DNA from: Sphingosinithalassobacter sp. CS137 | GTDB lineage: Bacteria > Pseudomonadota > Alphaproteobacteria > Sphingomonadales > Sphingomonadaceae | Assembly: GCF_014334115.1 (NCBI RefSeq) | Contig: NZ_CP060494.1 | Span: 1,704,501 to 1,768,500 of the forward strand | DNA length: 64,000 nt | Direction: 5' to 3' | Shown: positions 36,397 through 45,371 of the stretch, piece by piece | Layout of the letters: each line of letters opens with the position of its first letter | How positions within the stretch are numbered: the first letter of the stretch is position 1 | Position numbers and translations under genes: made by a program | Notes under the pieces: model-generated | What the model was told of the DNA's origin: nothing | Seen by the model: the letters and a program-made list of their open reading frames with translations, nothing else | Databases searched by the model: none

Positions 36397-37313
36397 GCGC
36401 GGTGAAGATCGCACTTGTGGGCATCGGCAAGATTGCCCGCGACCAGCATGTGCCGACGATCGCAGCAACCGACCGGTTCGAGCTCGTCGCCGCCGTCACC
36501 GGCCATACGCCGCCCGAGGGCGTTCCCGGTTTCCGCACGATCACCGAAATGATGGCCGCGATGCCCGAAGTGGAGGCGGTGTCGATCTGCACGCCGCCGC
36601 GCGGGCGCCGTCCGCTGATCGCGGAAGCGCTGGCGCACGGCCTCGACGTGATGATCGAGAAACCGCCCGCCGCCACGGTCAGCGAAGCGGAGACCTTTGC
36701 CAAGATGGCCGCCGACGCCGGCCGCATCCTCTACGCCACCTGGCATTCGCGCGAAGCGGCGGGCGTCGAGCCTGCACGCAAATGGCTCGAAGGCTGCACC
36801 ATCCGGCGCGTCGAAGTGAACTGGAAGGAAGACGTGCGCGTCTGGCATCCGGGGCAGGACTGGATCTGGGAGCCCGGCATCGGCGTGTTCGATCCGGGCA
36901 TCAATGCGCTGTCGGTGCTGACCCACATCCTGCCCGAACCGCTGCTGCTGCAGTCCGCCGAGCTGCGCTTTCCGTCGAACAAGCCGGCGCCGATCGCCGC
37001 CGACCTGGCGTTCGATCATGCCGGCACGCCGGTCGAGGTGTTCTTCGACTTCGACCAGCGCGGGCCGCAGACCTGGGACATCGATGTCGAGACCGACGAC
37101 GGGCATCTGAAGCTGTCGCTGGGCGCCTCGAAGCTCGCGATCGACGGCGAACCCGTCGATGTCGGCGACGAGACCGAATATGGCCGCCTCTATCGCCATT
37201 TCGCCGAGCTGCTCGAGCGCCGCACGAGCGACGTCGATCTGCGCCCCTTCCACCATGTCGCCGATGCCTTTCTGCTGGGCCGGCGCAAGACGGTGGGGCC
37301 GTTCGAAGAATAG
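36393..37313 (+). CDS. L-arabinose/D-galactose 1-dehydrogenase (Gfo/Idh/MocA family)
   Basis: A 306-residue cytoplasmic NAD(P)-dependent enzyme that would oxidise L-arabinose to L-arabino-lactone. N-terminal Rossmann motif ALVGIGKIARDQHVP, then MIEKPPAATVSEAE (the EKP motif), WHSREAAGVEPARKWL and WHPGQDWIWEPGIGVFDPGI with the catalytic Asp/His region. These segments closely resemble the Azospirillum L-arabinose 1-dehydrogenase as I recall it. It starts with GTG overlapping the araD1 stop (GTGA). Confidence 0.9.
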   Translation: MSAVKIALVGIGKIARDQHVPTIAATDRFELVAAVTGHTPPEGVPGFRTITEMMAAMPEVEAVSICTPPRGRRPLIAEALAHGLDVMIEKPPAATVSEAETFAKMAADAGRILYATWHSREAAGVEPARKWLEGCTIRRVEVNWKEDVRVWHPGQDWIWEPGIGVFDPGINALSVLTHILPEPLLLQSAELRFPSNKPAPIAADLAFDHAGTPVEVFFDFDQRGPQTWDIDVETDDGHLKLSLGASKLAIDGEPVDVGDETEYGRLYRHFAELLERRTSDVDLRPFHHVADAFLLGRRKTVGPFEE

Positions 37314-37358
37314 TGTCGGTCCGCCCGGTCGAGGCGGCAGAGTCTAGGGAGAGGTTGA

Positions 37359-38906
37359 ATGAAATTGCTCAAGCGGTTCCTCCTGCCATTCGCGGCCACT
37401 GCCGCGCTGGCGGCACCGGCGAGCGCGCAACAAGCGCCCGCGACCGTGCGTGTGACGGTGGACTCCGAAAATCCGGGCGCCCGGATCGAACCTGCCATCT
37501 ATGGCCAGTTCGCCGAGCATCTGGGCCGCGGCATCTACGAAGGGATCTGGGTGGGCGAGGATTCGCCGATTCCCAACACCAACGGCTATCGCAACGATGT
37601 GCTCGCAGCGCTGCGCCGCCTCCAGGTGCCGGTGATCCGCTGGCCCGGCGGCTGCTTCGCCGACGAATATGACTGGCGCGACGGCATCGGCCCACGCGAC
37701 CAGCGGCCGGTGCGCGTCAACAGCCACTGGGGCGGCGTCACCGAAGACAACAGCTTCGGTACGCATGAATTCATGAATTTCACCGAGATGCTGGGCGCCG
37801 ACGCCTATGTCGCCGGCAACATGGGATCGCTGCCGCCGATCGAGATGGGCCGCTGGGTCGAATATATGACTTCGGACAGCCAATCGACGCTGGCCAACGA
37901 GCGCCGCGCGAACGGCCGCGAAGAGCCGTGGAAGGTGAAATATTTCGGCGTCGGCAACGAAAGCTGGGGCTGCGGCGGCAACATGCGGCCCGAATATTCG
38001 GCCGACCTGCACCGGCGCTACCAGACCTTCGTCAAGACGCCGTGGGGCACCGATCCGATCGTGAAGGTCGCCACCGGCGCGAACATCGACGATTATAATT
38101 TCACCGAAGTGCTGATGCGCGAAGCGCGCAACCACATGAACGCGATCAGCATCCACTATTACACCTTCCCCGGCAGCTGGGAGGACAAGGGCCCGGCAAC
38201 CGGCTTCCCGGTCGAGAAATGGGCCTCCACACTCCACAATGCGCGGCGGATGGACGAGCTGGTGACTCGCCACAGCGCGATCATGGATCGCTATGATCCG
38301 GAGAATCGAGTCGCGCTGTTCGTCGACGAATGGGGCACCTGGTACGATCAGGAGCCGGGATCGACGCCGGGCTTCCTCTATCAGCAGAACACGCTGCGCG
38401 ACGCCCATGTCGCGGCGCTGACGCTCAACATCTTTCACCGCCACACCGAGCGCGTGAAGATGGCCAACATCGCCCAGATGGTGAACGTCCTTCAGGCGAT
38501 GATCCTGACCGACGGCGAGCGGATGGTGCTGACGCCGACCTATCACATCTTCGACATGTACATGCCCTTCCGGGGGGCGACTCCCCTGCCCGCACAGGTC
38601 GAGGGGCCGAATTATACCCAAGGCGAGTATGAGATGCCGATGGTCGACGTTTCCGCTGCCCGCGGCACCGACGGCAAGCTCTACCTCTCGCTGGTTAACG
38701 TCGATCCCGAGCGCCCGGCGCGCATCGAGACGGGGCTCACCGGTCGCGCGACGGGCCGGATCCTGACCGGGCCGGAGCTCGATACCCGCAACACCTTCGA
38801 CCGGCCGAACACCATTCAGCCGGTCGCCTATCAGGGCACCACCCACAACGGCCGCCTCGCCTTCGACCTGCCGGCGAAGTCGATCGCAGTCGTCGCGGTG
38901 GAGTAA
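37359..38906 (+). CDS. Exported alpha-L-arabinofuranosidase, GH51
   Basis: A 515-residue periplasmic enzyme. The signal peptide (MKLLKRFLLPFAATAALAAP...ASAQQ) distinguishes it from the cytoplasmic GH51 at 25652-27160. PAIYGQFAEHLGRGIYEGIW, IRWPGGCFADEYDWRDGIGP, Glu201 (GVGNESWGCGG, acid/base) and Glu324 (VDEWGTWYDQ, nucleophile) are intact. It should remove arabinofuranose side chains in the periplasm. It is 45 bases after the dehydrogenase and 5 bases before the GH127 gene. Confidence 0.95.
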   Translation: MKLLKRFLLPFAATAALAAPASAQQAPATVRVTVDSENPGARIEPAIYGQFAEHLGRGIYEGIWVGEDSPIPNTNGYRNDVLAALRRLQVPVIRWPGGCFADEYDWRDGIGPRDQRPVRVNSHWGGVTEDNSFGTHEFMNFTEMLGADAYVAGNMGSLPPIEMGRWVEYMTSDSQSTLANERRANGREEPWKVKYFGVGNESWGCGGNMRPEYSADLHRRYQTFVKTPWGTDPIVKVATGANIDDYNFTEVLMREARNHMNAISIHYYTFPGSWEDKGPATGFPVEKWASTLHNARRMDELVTRHSAIMDRYDPENRVALFVDEWGTWYDQEPGSTPGFLYQQNTLRDAHVAALTLNIFHRHTERVKMANIAQMVNVLQAMILTDGERMVLTPTYHIFDMYMPFRGATPLPAQVEGPNYTQGEYEMPMVDVSAARGTDGKLYLSLVNVDPERPARIETGLTGRATGRILTGPELDTRNTFDRPNTIQPVAYQGTTHNGRLAFDLPAKSIAVVAVE

Positions 38907-38911
38907 GCGCA

Positions 38912-41263
38912 ATGCTGTCGCGCCGCGGCTTCCTGGGTTCGGCGAGCGCGCTTGCGCTCGCCGGCCCCGCGCTCGCCGCGGCGCACGCGGCTCCCGATGA
39001 ACGGGTGCGTGCCGCCCCGCTGCCGTTGCATGCGGTTCGGCTCGGTCCCTCCCCCTACCGCACCGCGGTCGAGGCAAATGGCCGGGTACTGCTCGCGCTC
39101 GAGCCCGACCGGCTGCTCCACAATTTCCACGCCAGCGCCGGCCTGCCGCCCAAGGGCGACGTCTATGGCGGCTGGGAGGCACGCGGCATCGCGGGCCATT
39201 CGCTCGGACACTATCTCACCGCCTGTGCGCTCCAATATGCGCAGACAGGCGACCCGGCCTTCCGCGAGCGCCTGGCCTATACCGTGGCCGAACTCGCCCG
39301 CTGCCAGGCGGCGCATGGCGACGGCTATGTCGGCGGCACCACCGTCGAGCGCGACGGTGCAGTCGTCGACGGCAAGATCATCTTCGAGGAGGTTCGCCGC
39401 GGCGACATCCGCACCGGCGGCTTCGACGTCAACGGCGGCTGGGTGCCGCTCTATACCTGGCACAAGGTGCACGCCGGGCTGATCGACGCGATCCGGCTCG
39501 GCGACGTCGAGCCCGCGCATCCCGTCCTGCTCGGCATGGCAGGCTATCTCGGCACCATCCTGGAAGGGCTGTCGGACGAGCAGATGCAGCAACTGCTCGT
39601 CGCCGAATATGGCGGGCTGAACGACAGCTATGCCGAGACCTATGCCCTGACCGGCGACCCGCGCTGGCTGCGCATCGCCGAGCGGATCCGCGACCGGCGC
39701 GTGCTCGACCCGCTGACCGCGCAGCGCAACATCCTGCCCGGGCTCCACGCGAACACCCAGATTCCGAAGCTGATCGGCCTTGCGCGGCTCTACGAGCTGA
39801 CCGGCGACCCCGCGCATGCGCAGGCGGCACGCTATTTCCGCGACACGGTGGTGAACCACCACAGCTATGTGATCGGCGGCAATTCGGACCGCGAGCATTT
39901 CGGGCCGCCCGACATCCTCTCGCCCTATATCACCGATCGCACCTGCGAGGCGTGCAACAGCTACAACATGCTCAAGCTCACCCGGCATTTGTGGAGCTGG
40001 GCGCCCGACGCCGCGCTGTTCGATTTCTACGAGCGCGTGCATCTCAATCACATTCTCGGGCACCAGCATCCCGAAACCGGCATGTACAATTATTTCATGC
40101 CGCTCAGCCCGGGCTCGCGGCGGACCTGGTCGACGCTCGAGGACAGTTTCTGGTGCTGCTTCGGCTCGGGGATGGAAAGCCACGCCAAGCATGGCGATTC
40201 GATCTACTGGCAGGGCGACGACACGCTGTTCGTCAATCTGTTCATTCCCTCCGAGGCGCGCTGGGCCGAACGCGGGCTCAAGGTGGCGCTCGAAACCCGC
40301 TACCCGGATGCGGAGGACGTCCATCTGGTCGTCGCCGAGGCGCCGGACGCGCCGCTGGCGATGGCGCTGCGCCTTCCCGGCTGGGCGGAAGCGCCCGCGC
40401 TGCTGCTGAACGGCAGCCCTGCGGCGTTCGATCGGCGGAGCGGCTATGCCGTGCTCACCCGACGCTGGAGCCCGGGCGACCGGCTGACGCTGCACCTGCC
40501 GATGGCGCTGCGCACCGAAGCGACGCCGGACGATCCGAGCATCGTCGCATTCGTCAATGGCCCGATAGTGCTGGCCGCCGATCTCGGCCCGGCGGACACG
40601 CCGACGTTCGAGGGACTGCCCCCCGCGATCGTTGCCGATACGCCGACGAGCGCCGCACGCGCGACCGGCGAAGCGCACCGCTTCGCGCTGCCCGGCGTTC
40701 GGCCCGAGGGGCTCTCGCTCGTTCCCTTCCATCGCCAGCATGACCGGCGCAGCGCAGTCTATTTCCCCGTCTTCACCGCCGCCCAATGGGCCGAGGAGGA
40801 GGCGGGGTTCGTCGCCGCCGAACGGGCACGCGCCGCACTCGCCGCGCGGACGGTGGACGTGCTGCATCTGGGCGAAATGCAGCCCGAGCGCGATCATGGC
40901 TTCCGCGCGAACCACGCCGATCTCCTCTCCTGGCAGGGACGCGCCGGGCGTCAGGCCTGGTGGGGCGTCGGCAACTATATGGAGTTCGATCTCGCCGTGC
41001 GGCCGGGGCCGATGGTGCTCCAGGCGCTCTATTGGGGCGAGGAAGTCGACAAGCACTTCGTCATCTCGGTCGACGGCCAGCCGATCGCGACCGAGCGCCG
41101 GGCGAGCGCGCCGGTGCGCGCGTTCGTGACGGCGACCTATCCGCTTCCCGAGGCGCTGACGCGCGGCAAGGAGCGCGTCACCGTGCGGTTCGAAACCAAG
41201 GGGACAGACGCTCCCGTTTACGAGGTTCGGATGCTCGAGGCGGCCACGGCCCCGGACGCCTGA
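38912..41263 (+). CDS. Beta-L-arabinofuranosidase, GH127, Tat-exported
   Basis: A 783-residue enzyme for beta-linked L-arabinofuranose. The N-terminus MLSRRGFLGSASALALAG is a twin-arginine signal, fitting a zinc protein folded before export. The helical barrel carries the GH127 zinc/cysteine site: Glu346 and Cys348 in TCEACNSYNML, and Cys415-Cys416 in SFWCCFGSGMESHAKH, where one Cys is the nucleophile in the characterised HypBA1. A C-terminal beta domain (YMEFDLAVRPGPMVLQALYW) follows. Last gene of the rightward operon, 11 bases from the convergent lactonase stop. Confidence 0.93.
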   Translation: MLSRRGFLGSASALALAGPALAAAHAAPDERVRAAPLPLHAVRLGPSPYRTAVEANGRVLLALEPDRLLHNFHASAGLPPKGDVYGGWEARGIAGHSLGHYLTACALQYAQTGDPAFRERLAYTVAELARCQAAHGDGYVGGTTVERDGAVVDGKIIFEEVRRGDIRTGGFDVNGGWVPLYTWHKVHAGLIDAIRLGDVEPAHPVLLGMAGYLGTILEGLSDEQMQQLLVAEYGGLNDSYAETYALTGDPRWLRIAERIRDRRVLDPLTAQRNILPGLHANTQIPKLIGLARLYELTGDPAHAQAARYFRDTVVNHHSYVIGGNSDREHFGPPDILSPYITDRTCEACNSYNMLKLTRHLWSWAPDAALFDFYERVHLNHILGHQHPETGMYNYFMPLSPGSRRTWSTLEDSFWCCFGSGMESHAKHGDSIYWQGDDTLFVNLFIPSEARWAERGLKVALETRYPDAEDVHLVVAEAPDAPLAMALRLPGWAEAPALLLNGSPAAFDRRSGYAVLTRRWSPGDRLTLHLPMALRTEATPDDPSIVAFVNGPIVLAADLGPADTPTFEGLPPAIVADTPTSAARATGEAHRFALPGVRPEGLSLVPFHRQHDRRSAVYFPVFTAAQWAEEEAGFVAAERARAALAARTVDVLHLGEMQPERDHGFRANHADLLSWQGRAGRQAWWGVGNYMEFDLAVRPGPMVLQALYWGEEVDKHFVISVDGQPIATERRASAPVRAFVTATYPLPEALTRGKERVTVRFETKGTDAPVYEVRMLEAATAPDA

Positions 41264-41274
41264 GGCGGCGCACC

Positions 41275-42147
41275 TCAGCCGGCGTAGAGATTGGGGGCGA
41301 GGCCGCGAACGCCGGCGTCGACTTCAAACAGGGCACCGGCGAGCGGCTCGAACGCGCGGCCGTCGGCGGCCGAGGTGACGAACATCCGATCGAGATCCGG
41401 GCCTGCGAAACAGACATTGGTGATCTGAGTCGCCGGCAGAGTGATCGCCCGCTCGCGCACGCCGTCGGGCGTGAAGCGGCTCACGCAGGCGCCGCCCCAA
41501 TGCGCGATCCAGAGGCCGCCCTCGGCGTCGACGGTCATCCCGTCGGGCTTGCCCCATTCGCGGTCGAAGCGGATGAACGGCTCGCGGTCCGTCGCCGTGC
41601 CCCCCTCGCCCAGCCGGAAGCGGTAGACGATGCCGAGCCCGGTGTCGGTGTGATAGAGCCAGCGGCCTTCGGGGCAGAAGGCGGGGCCATTGGCGACGAT
41701 ATAGCCTTCGTCGATCCGGCGGACGCTGCGGTCGGGTTCGAGGCAATGAAGGCCGCCGGTGGGGCGATCGGCGCTCACCGGCATCGATCCGGCCCAGATC
41801 CGCCCGTCGCGGTCGGCTTTCGCATCGTTGAGGCGATTGTCCGGCAGATCGGGTTCGGGATCGGCGATGGGGCGGATCTCCACGCGGTCGCCGTGGATCT
41901 CCAGCTCGGCAAAACCGCTCTGGAGCCCCGCGATCAGCCCCGGCGCATCGCGGCGGCCGATCACCCAACCGATCATCTCGGGAACGTCCCAGCGGCGCAC
42001 CTCGCCGCTGTCGAGCGCCAGCCGGTTGAGCGCCTGGCCGAGAATGTCGGTCCAGTAGACGGCATTCTCGCGCGCCGACCAGAACAGGCCCTCGCCCAGC
42101 CGATCGCGGACCGCGCCGCGCTCGATCACGCGATAATGCGCGCCCAT
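41275..42147 (-). CDS. L-arabinolactonase (SMP-30/gluconolactonase family)
   Basis: A 290-residue six-bladed propeller that would hydrolyse L-arabino-1,4-lactone to L-arabonate. Metal-site segments: LGEGLFWSARENAVYWTDI (Glu), LNDAKADRDGRIWAGSM (Asn) and KPDGMTVDAEGGLWIAHW (Asp). Other family members act on gluconolactone, but the neighbours (arabonate dehydratase and 1-dehydrogenase) fit arabinolactone. GAGGAG lies eight bases before the ATG at 42147. Third gene of the leftward operon from operator E. Confidence 0.92.
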   Translation of the reverse strand: MGAHYRVIERGAVRDRLGEGLFWSARENAVYWTDILGQALNRLALDSGEVRRWDVPEMIGWVIGRRDAPGLIAGLQSGFAELEIHGDRVEIRPIADPEPDLPDNRLNDAKADRDGRIWAGSMPVSADRPTGGLHCLEPDRSVRRIDEGYIVANGPAFCPEGRWLYHTDTGLGIVYRFRLGEGGTATDREPFIRFDREWGKPDGMTVDAEGGLWIAHWGGACVSRFTPDGVRERAITLPATQITNVCFAGPDLDRMFVTSAADGRAFEPLAGALFEVDAGVRGLAPNLYAG

Positions 42148-42157
42148 CCCGCTCTCC

Positions 42158-43978
42158 TCAGTGATTATGCCGCGGCACGCCGACGGTCTGCGCCAGCCGC
42201 TGATACTTGACCGAATTCTCGAGCACCGCGCCGGTTTCCAGCTGTCCGGTGACGCCGCGCTGCAGCTCCTGCCACGGGGTCTGGCTCGCCGGGAACGGGA
42301 AGCCGCCGTTTGCCGCCAGCTCCTCGCGGCGGCGGGCAAGCTCCTCGTCGGAGATCAGGATGTTCGCTTCACCCTTGTTGAGATCGACCCGCACCCGATC
42401 GCCGGTCCGGAGCAGCGCCAGTCCCCCGCCTGCCGCCGCTTCGGGCGAAGCGTTGAGGATCGACGGGCTTCCCGACGTGCCCGACTGGCGCCCGTCGCCG
42501 ATGCACGGCAGCGCCTGAACCCCCGCCTTGATCAGCTTCACCGGCGGCCGCATGTTCACCACTTCGGCCGCGCCCGGATAGCCGATCGGCCCGGCGCCGC
42601 GCATGATCAGCAGCGTGTGCTCGGTGACGTCGAGATCGGGATCGTCGATCCGCGCGTGATAATCCTCGGGCCCGTCGAACACGATTACCGGCCCTTCAAA
42701 GGCGTTCGGATCGTCCGGGTTCTGGAGGTAGCGCTTGCGGAAATCGTCGGAGATCACCGATTGTTTCATGATCGCGCTGTCGAACAGGTTGCCGCGCAGC
42801 ACCGAGAAGCCGGCCGCAGGGCGCATCGGCCGATCATAAGGCAGGATCACCCGCTCGTCCTCGATCGTCGCATCGCGGCAATTGTCGCCGATGCTGCGAC
42901 CGTTCACCGTCAGCGCGCCTTCGTGGATCAGCCCCTGCGCGATGAGCTGGGCGACCACCGCGGGAACGCCGCCGGCGCGATAATAATCCTCGCCGAGGAA
43001 TTCGCCCGCCGGCTGGAGGTTCACCAGCAACGGGATGTCGCGGCCATAGGTCTGCCAGTCGTCGATGCCGAGATCGACGCCGATGTGGCGGGCGATGGCG
43101 TTGAGATGGATCGGCGCGTTGGTCGAGCCGCCGATCGCCGAATTGACTCGGATCGCGTTGAGGAACGCCTCGCGCGTCAGGATGTCGGACGGCTTGCGAT
43201 CGGCATGCACCATCTCGACGATCTGCTTGCCGGTTTCGTACGCCACTTCCTGGCGATCGCGATAGGGCGCGGGAATCGCCGCCGAACCGGGCAGCGACAT
43301 GCCCAGCGCCTCGGTCAGCGAGTTCATCGTCGTCGCCGTGCCCATCGTGTTGCAATAGCCGGTCGACGGCGCCGAGCTGGCGACCAGCTTGATGAAGCCC
43401 TGATAGTCGATCTCGCCCGCGGCGAGCAGCTCGCGCGCTTTCCACACGATCGTGCCGGAGCCCGTGCGCTCACCCTTGTGCCAGCCGTTGAGCATCGGCC
43501 CGACCGACAGCGCGATCGCCGGGATGTTCACCGTCGCCGCGGCCATCAGGCAGGCCGGCGTCGTCTTGTCGCAGCCGGTGGTGAGCACCACGCCGTCGAG
43601 CGGGTAGCCGAACAGTATTTCGACCAGCCCCAGATAGGCCAGGTTGCGGTCGAGCCCGGCGGTCGGGCGCTTCCCCGTTTCCTGGATCGGATGGACCGGA
43701 AACTCGATCGCGATCCCGCCGGCCTCGCGCACGCCTTCGCGGACGCGCTCGGCGAGCACCAGATGGTGTCGATTGCAGGGGCTGAGATCGCTGCCCGTCT
43801 GCGCGATGCCGATGATCGGCTTGCCCGACTGCAGCTCGGCGAGCGACAGGCCGAAGTTCATGTAGCGCTCCAGGTAGAGCGCGGTCATGTCGGCATTCGT
43901 CGGGTCGTCGAACCAGGCGCGCGACCGCAGCTTGCGGGGCTCGGCGCCGGACGGTGGCGTGCTGTCGTGGGAAGTCAT
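42158..43978 (-). CDS. L-arabonate dehydratase (IlvD/Edd family)
   Basis: A 606-residue Fe-S dehydratase converting L-arabonate to L-2-keto-3-deoxyarabonate. Cluster ligands lie in [26 protein letters not shown] and [18 protein letters not shown], where the Ser of [10 protein letters not shown] is the catalytic base region of sugar-acid dehydratases. [20 protein letters not shown] is a further family signature. Length and sequence features suit the sugar-acid branch (about 570-610 residues) and not dihydroxyacid dehydratase IlvD itself. ATG shares one base with the mutarotase stop (TGATG). Confidence 0.94.
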   Translation of the reverse strand: MTSHDSTPPSGAEPRKLRSRAWFDDPTNADMTALYLERYMNFGLSLAELQSGKPIIGIAQTGSDLSPCNRHHLVLAERVREGVREAGGIAIEFPVHPIQETGKRPTAGLDRNLAYLGLVEILFGYPLDGVVLTTGCDKTTPACLMAAATVNIPAIALSVGPMLNGWHKGERTGSGTIVWKARELLAAGEIDYQGFIKLVASSAPSTGYCNTMGTATTMNSLTEALGMSLPGSAAIPAPYRDRQEVAYETGKQIVEMVHADRKPSDILTREAFLNAIRVNSAIGGSTNAPIHLNAIARHIGVDLGIDDWQTYGRDIPLLVNLQPAGEFLGEDYYRAGGVPAVVAQLIAQGLIHEGALTVNGRSIGDNCRDATIEDERVILPYDRPMRPAAGFSVLRGNLFDSAIMKQSVISDDFRKRYLQNPDDPNAFEGPVIVFDGPEDYHARIDDPDLDVTEHTLLIMRGAGPIGYPGAAEVVNMRPPVKLIKAGVQALPCIGDGRQSGTSGSPSILNASPEAAAGGGLALLRTGDRVRVDLNKGEANILISDEELARRREELAANGGFPFPASQTPWQELQRGVTGQLETGAVLENSVKYQRLAQTVGVPRHNH

Positions 43979-45120
43979 CAATTACTCGCAACGGAGAAGC
44001 GCAGCACCATGGTGTTGCTGTAGGTCTCGCCGGGATTCAGACGCGCGGTCGGAAAGCTCGGCTGGTTCGGGCTGTCGGGGAAGACCTGCGGCTCGAAGCA
44101 CAGCCCGTCGCCCTGGCGATAGATGCGCCCGCCCTTGCCGGTCACGGTGCCGTCGAGGAAATTGCCCGAATAGAATTGCAGGCCGGGAGCATCGCTTTCG
44201 ATTTCCATCACTCGGCCCGATACCGGATCCTCGAGCCGGACGGCGGGACGCAGGGCACCCGAAGCGCCGTCGAGCACATAATTGTGATCATAGCCGCGCC
44301 CGATGCGGATCTGCTCGTTATGTCCGTTGCGGATCCGCTCGGCGATGACGGTCGGCGCGCGGAAATCGAAGGGAGTACCTTCGACGGGACGCAGTTCGCC
44401 GGTCGGGATCAGCGTCTCGTTCACCGGCGTGAAGCGCGAGGCATTCAGCGTCAGCCGCTGCGACACGGCGGCGGGCGCATCGATCGCGCCGCCGGCGAGA
44501 TTGAAGAAGCTGTGATTGGTGATGTTCACCACCGTCGGCGCGTCCGTGACCGCGCCATATTCAATCTTGAGCTCATTGGCTTCGTTGAGCGTGTAGGTCG
44601 CGGTGGCGACCAGCGTGCCCGGATAGCCGCCTTCGCCGTCGGGGCTGCGATAGCTGAGCACCACCTTCGCCTCGGGACCGCTGGTGACCGAGGTGATCGT
44701 CCAGACCCGCTTGTCGAACCCGGCGACACCGCCATGGAGATGGTTCGGCCCGTCGTTGGTTTCGAGCGTGAAGCGCTGGCCGTCGAGGCTGAAGCTGCCG
44801 CCGGCGATGCGATTGGCATAGCGGCCGACGGTGGCGCCGAAATATTGCGGATTCTCGAGATATTCGGCGGCGGTGTCGTAGCCGAGCACCACGTCGGCGA
44901 CATTCCCGTCGCGATCGGGCACCATCAGCGCCTGGAGCGTCGCACCCAGCGTCATCACCGTTGCCGACATACCGTTGGCGTTGGTCAGTGTGACCTTCTC
45001 GATCGGCGTGCCGTCCGCGAGCGTTCCGAACGCTTCGCGCGTCGCGTCAGCCGCCTGCGCCGGCGCGCTCATCACGAGCGCCATTGCGAGGCCGAGCGCC
45101 CCAGAAATCCTGCCAGCCAA
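43978..45120 (-). CDS. Aldose 1-epimerase (galactose mutarotase), exported
   Basis: A 380-residue mutarotase that interconverts sugar anomers. A signal peptide ([20 protein letters not shown]...QA) puts it in the periplasm, where it can act on arabinose released by the exported hydrolases. Family motifs: [15 protein letters not shown], the substrate His in [25 protein letters not shown] with the catalytic His, and [11 protein letters not shown]. The start is TTG with GGGAGAGG eight bases ahead; no in-frame ATG would keep the signal peptide. First gene of the leftward operon. Confidence 0.92.
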   Translation of the reverse strand: MAGRISGALGLAMALVMSAPAQAADATREAFGTLADGTPIEKVTLTNANGMSATVMTLGATLQALMVPDRDGNVADVVLGYDTAAEYLENPQYFGATVGRYANRIAGGSFSLDGQRFTLETNDGPNHLHGGVAGFDKRVWTITSVTSGPEAKVVLSYRSPDGEGGYPGTLVATATYTLNEANELKIEYGAVTDAPTVVNITNHSFFNLAGGAIDAPAAVSQRLTLNASRFTPVNETLIPTGELRPVEGTPFDFRAPTVIAERIRNGHNEQIRIGRGYDHNYVLDGASGALRPAVRLEDPVSGRVMEIESDAPGLQFYSGNFLDGTVTGKGGRIYRQGDGLCFEPQVFPDSPNQPSFPTARLNPGETYSNTMVLRFSVASN

Positions 45121-45144
45121 TGCACCTCTCCCGCTGTCATGCTC

Positions 45145-45160
45145 ATTTACTCAGACAATT
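45145..45160 (+). promoter_or_regulatory. Predicted operator E, before the mutarotase operon
   Basis: ATTTACTCAGACAATT, centred at 45153, ends 25 bases before the TTG start of the mutarotase-dehydratase-lactonase operon. The rest of 45161-45371 shows nothing else that I can support; it should also contain the promoter of the divergent DJ-1/PfpI gene. Confidence 0.65.
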
Positions 45161-45371
45161 GGCAAGTCTCACGCGAAAGGACAAGCGAAAAGCGAGCGAT
45201 GCGCGCCCAAGCTGCTGCGGTGCCGCTCCCGGTTCGCCGCTTCCCGGGGGCGCGCGGCTGCGCTATCGCGGTATCGCTCGCGTGACTGGCGATCGGATGG
45301 AGCACCATCGGGAAGCGCGAGCCGCACGGCGCCGCATCGCCTGGGCACCCCTTCCCCGCTGGAGGAACGCC

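Noticed and set aside
42158..43978. IlvD/Edd protein as the branched-chain amino acid enzyme dihydroxyacid dehydratase
   Set aside because: Its motifs and its place between mutarotase and lactonase genes fit the sugar-acid dehydratase branch.
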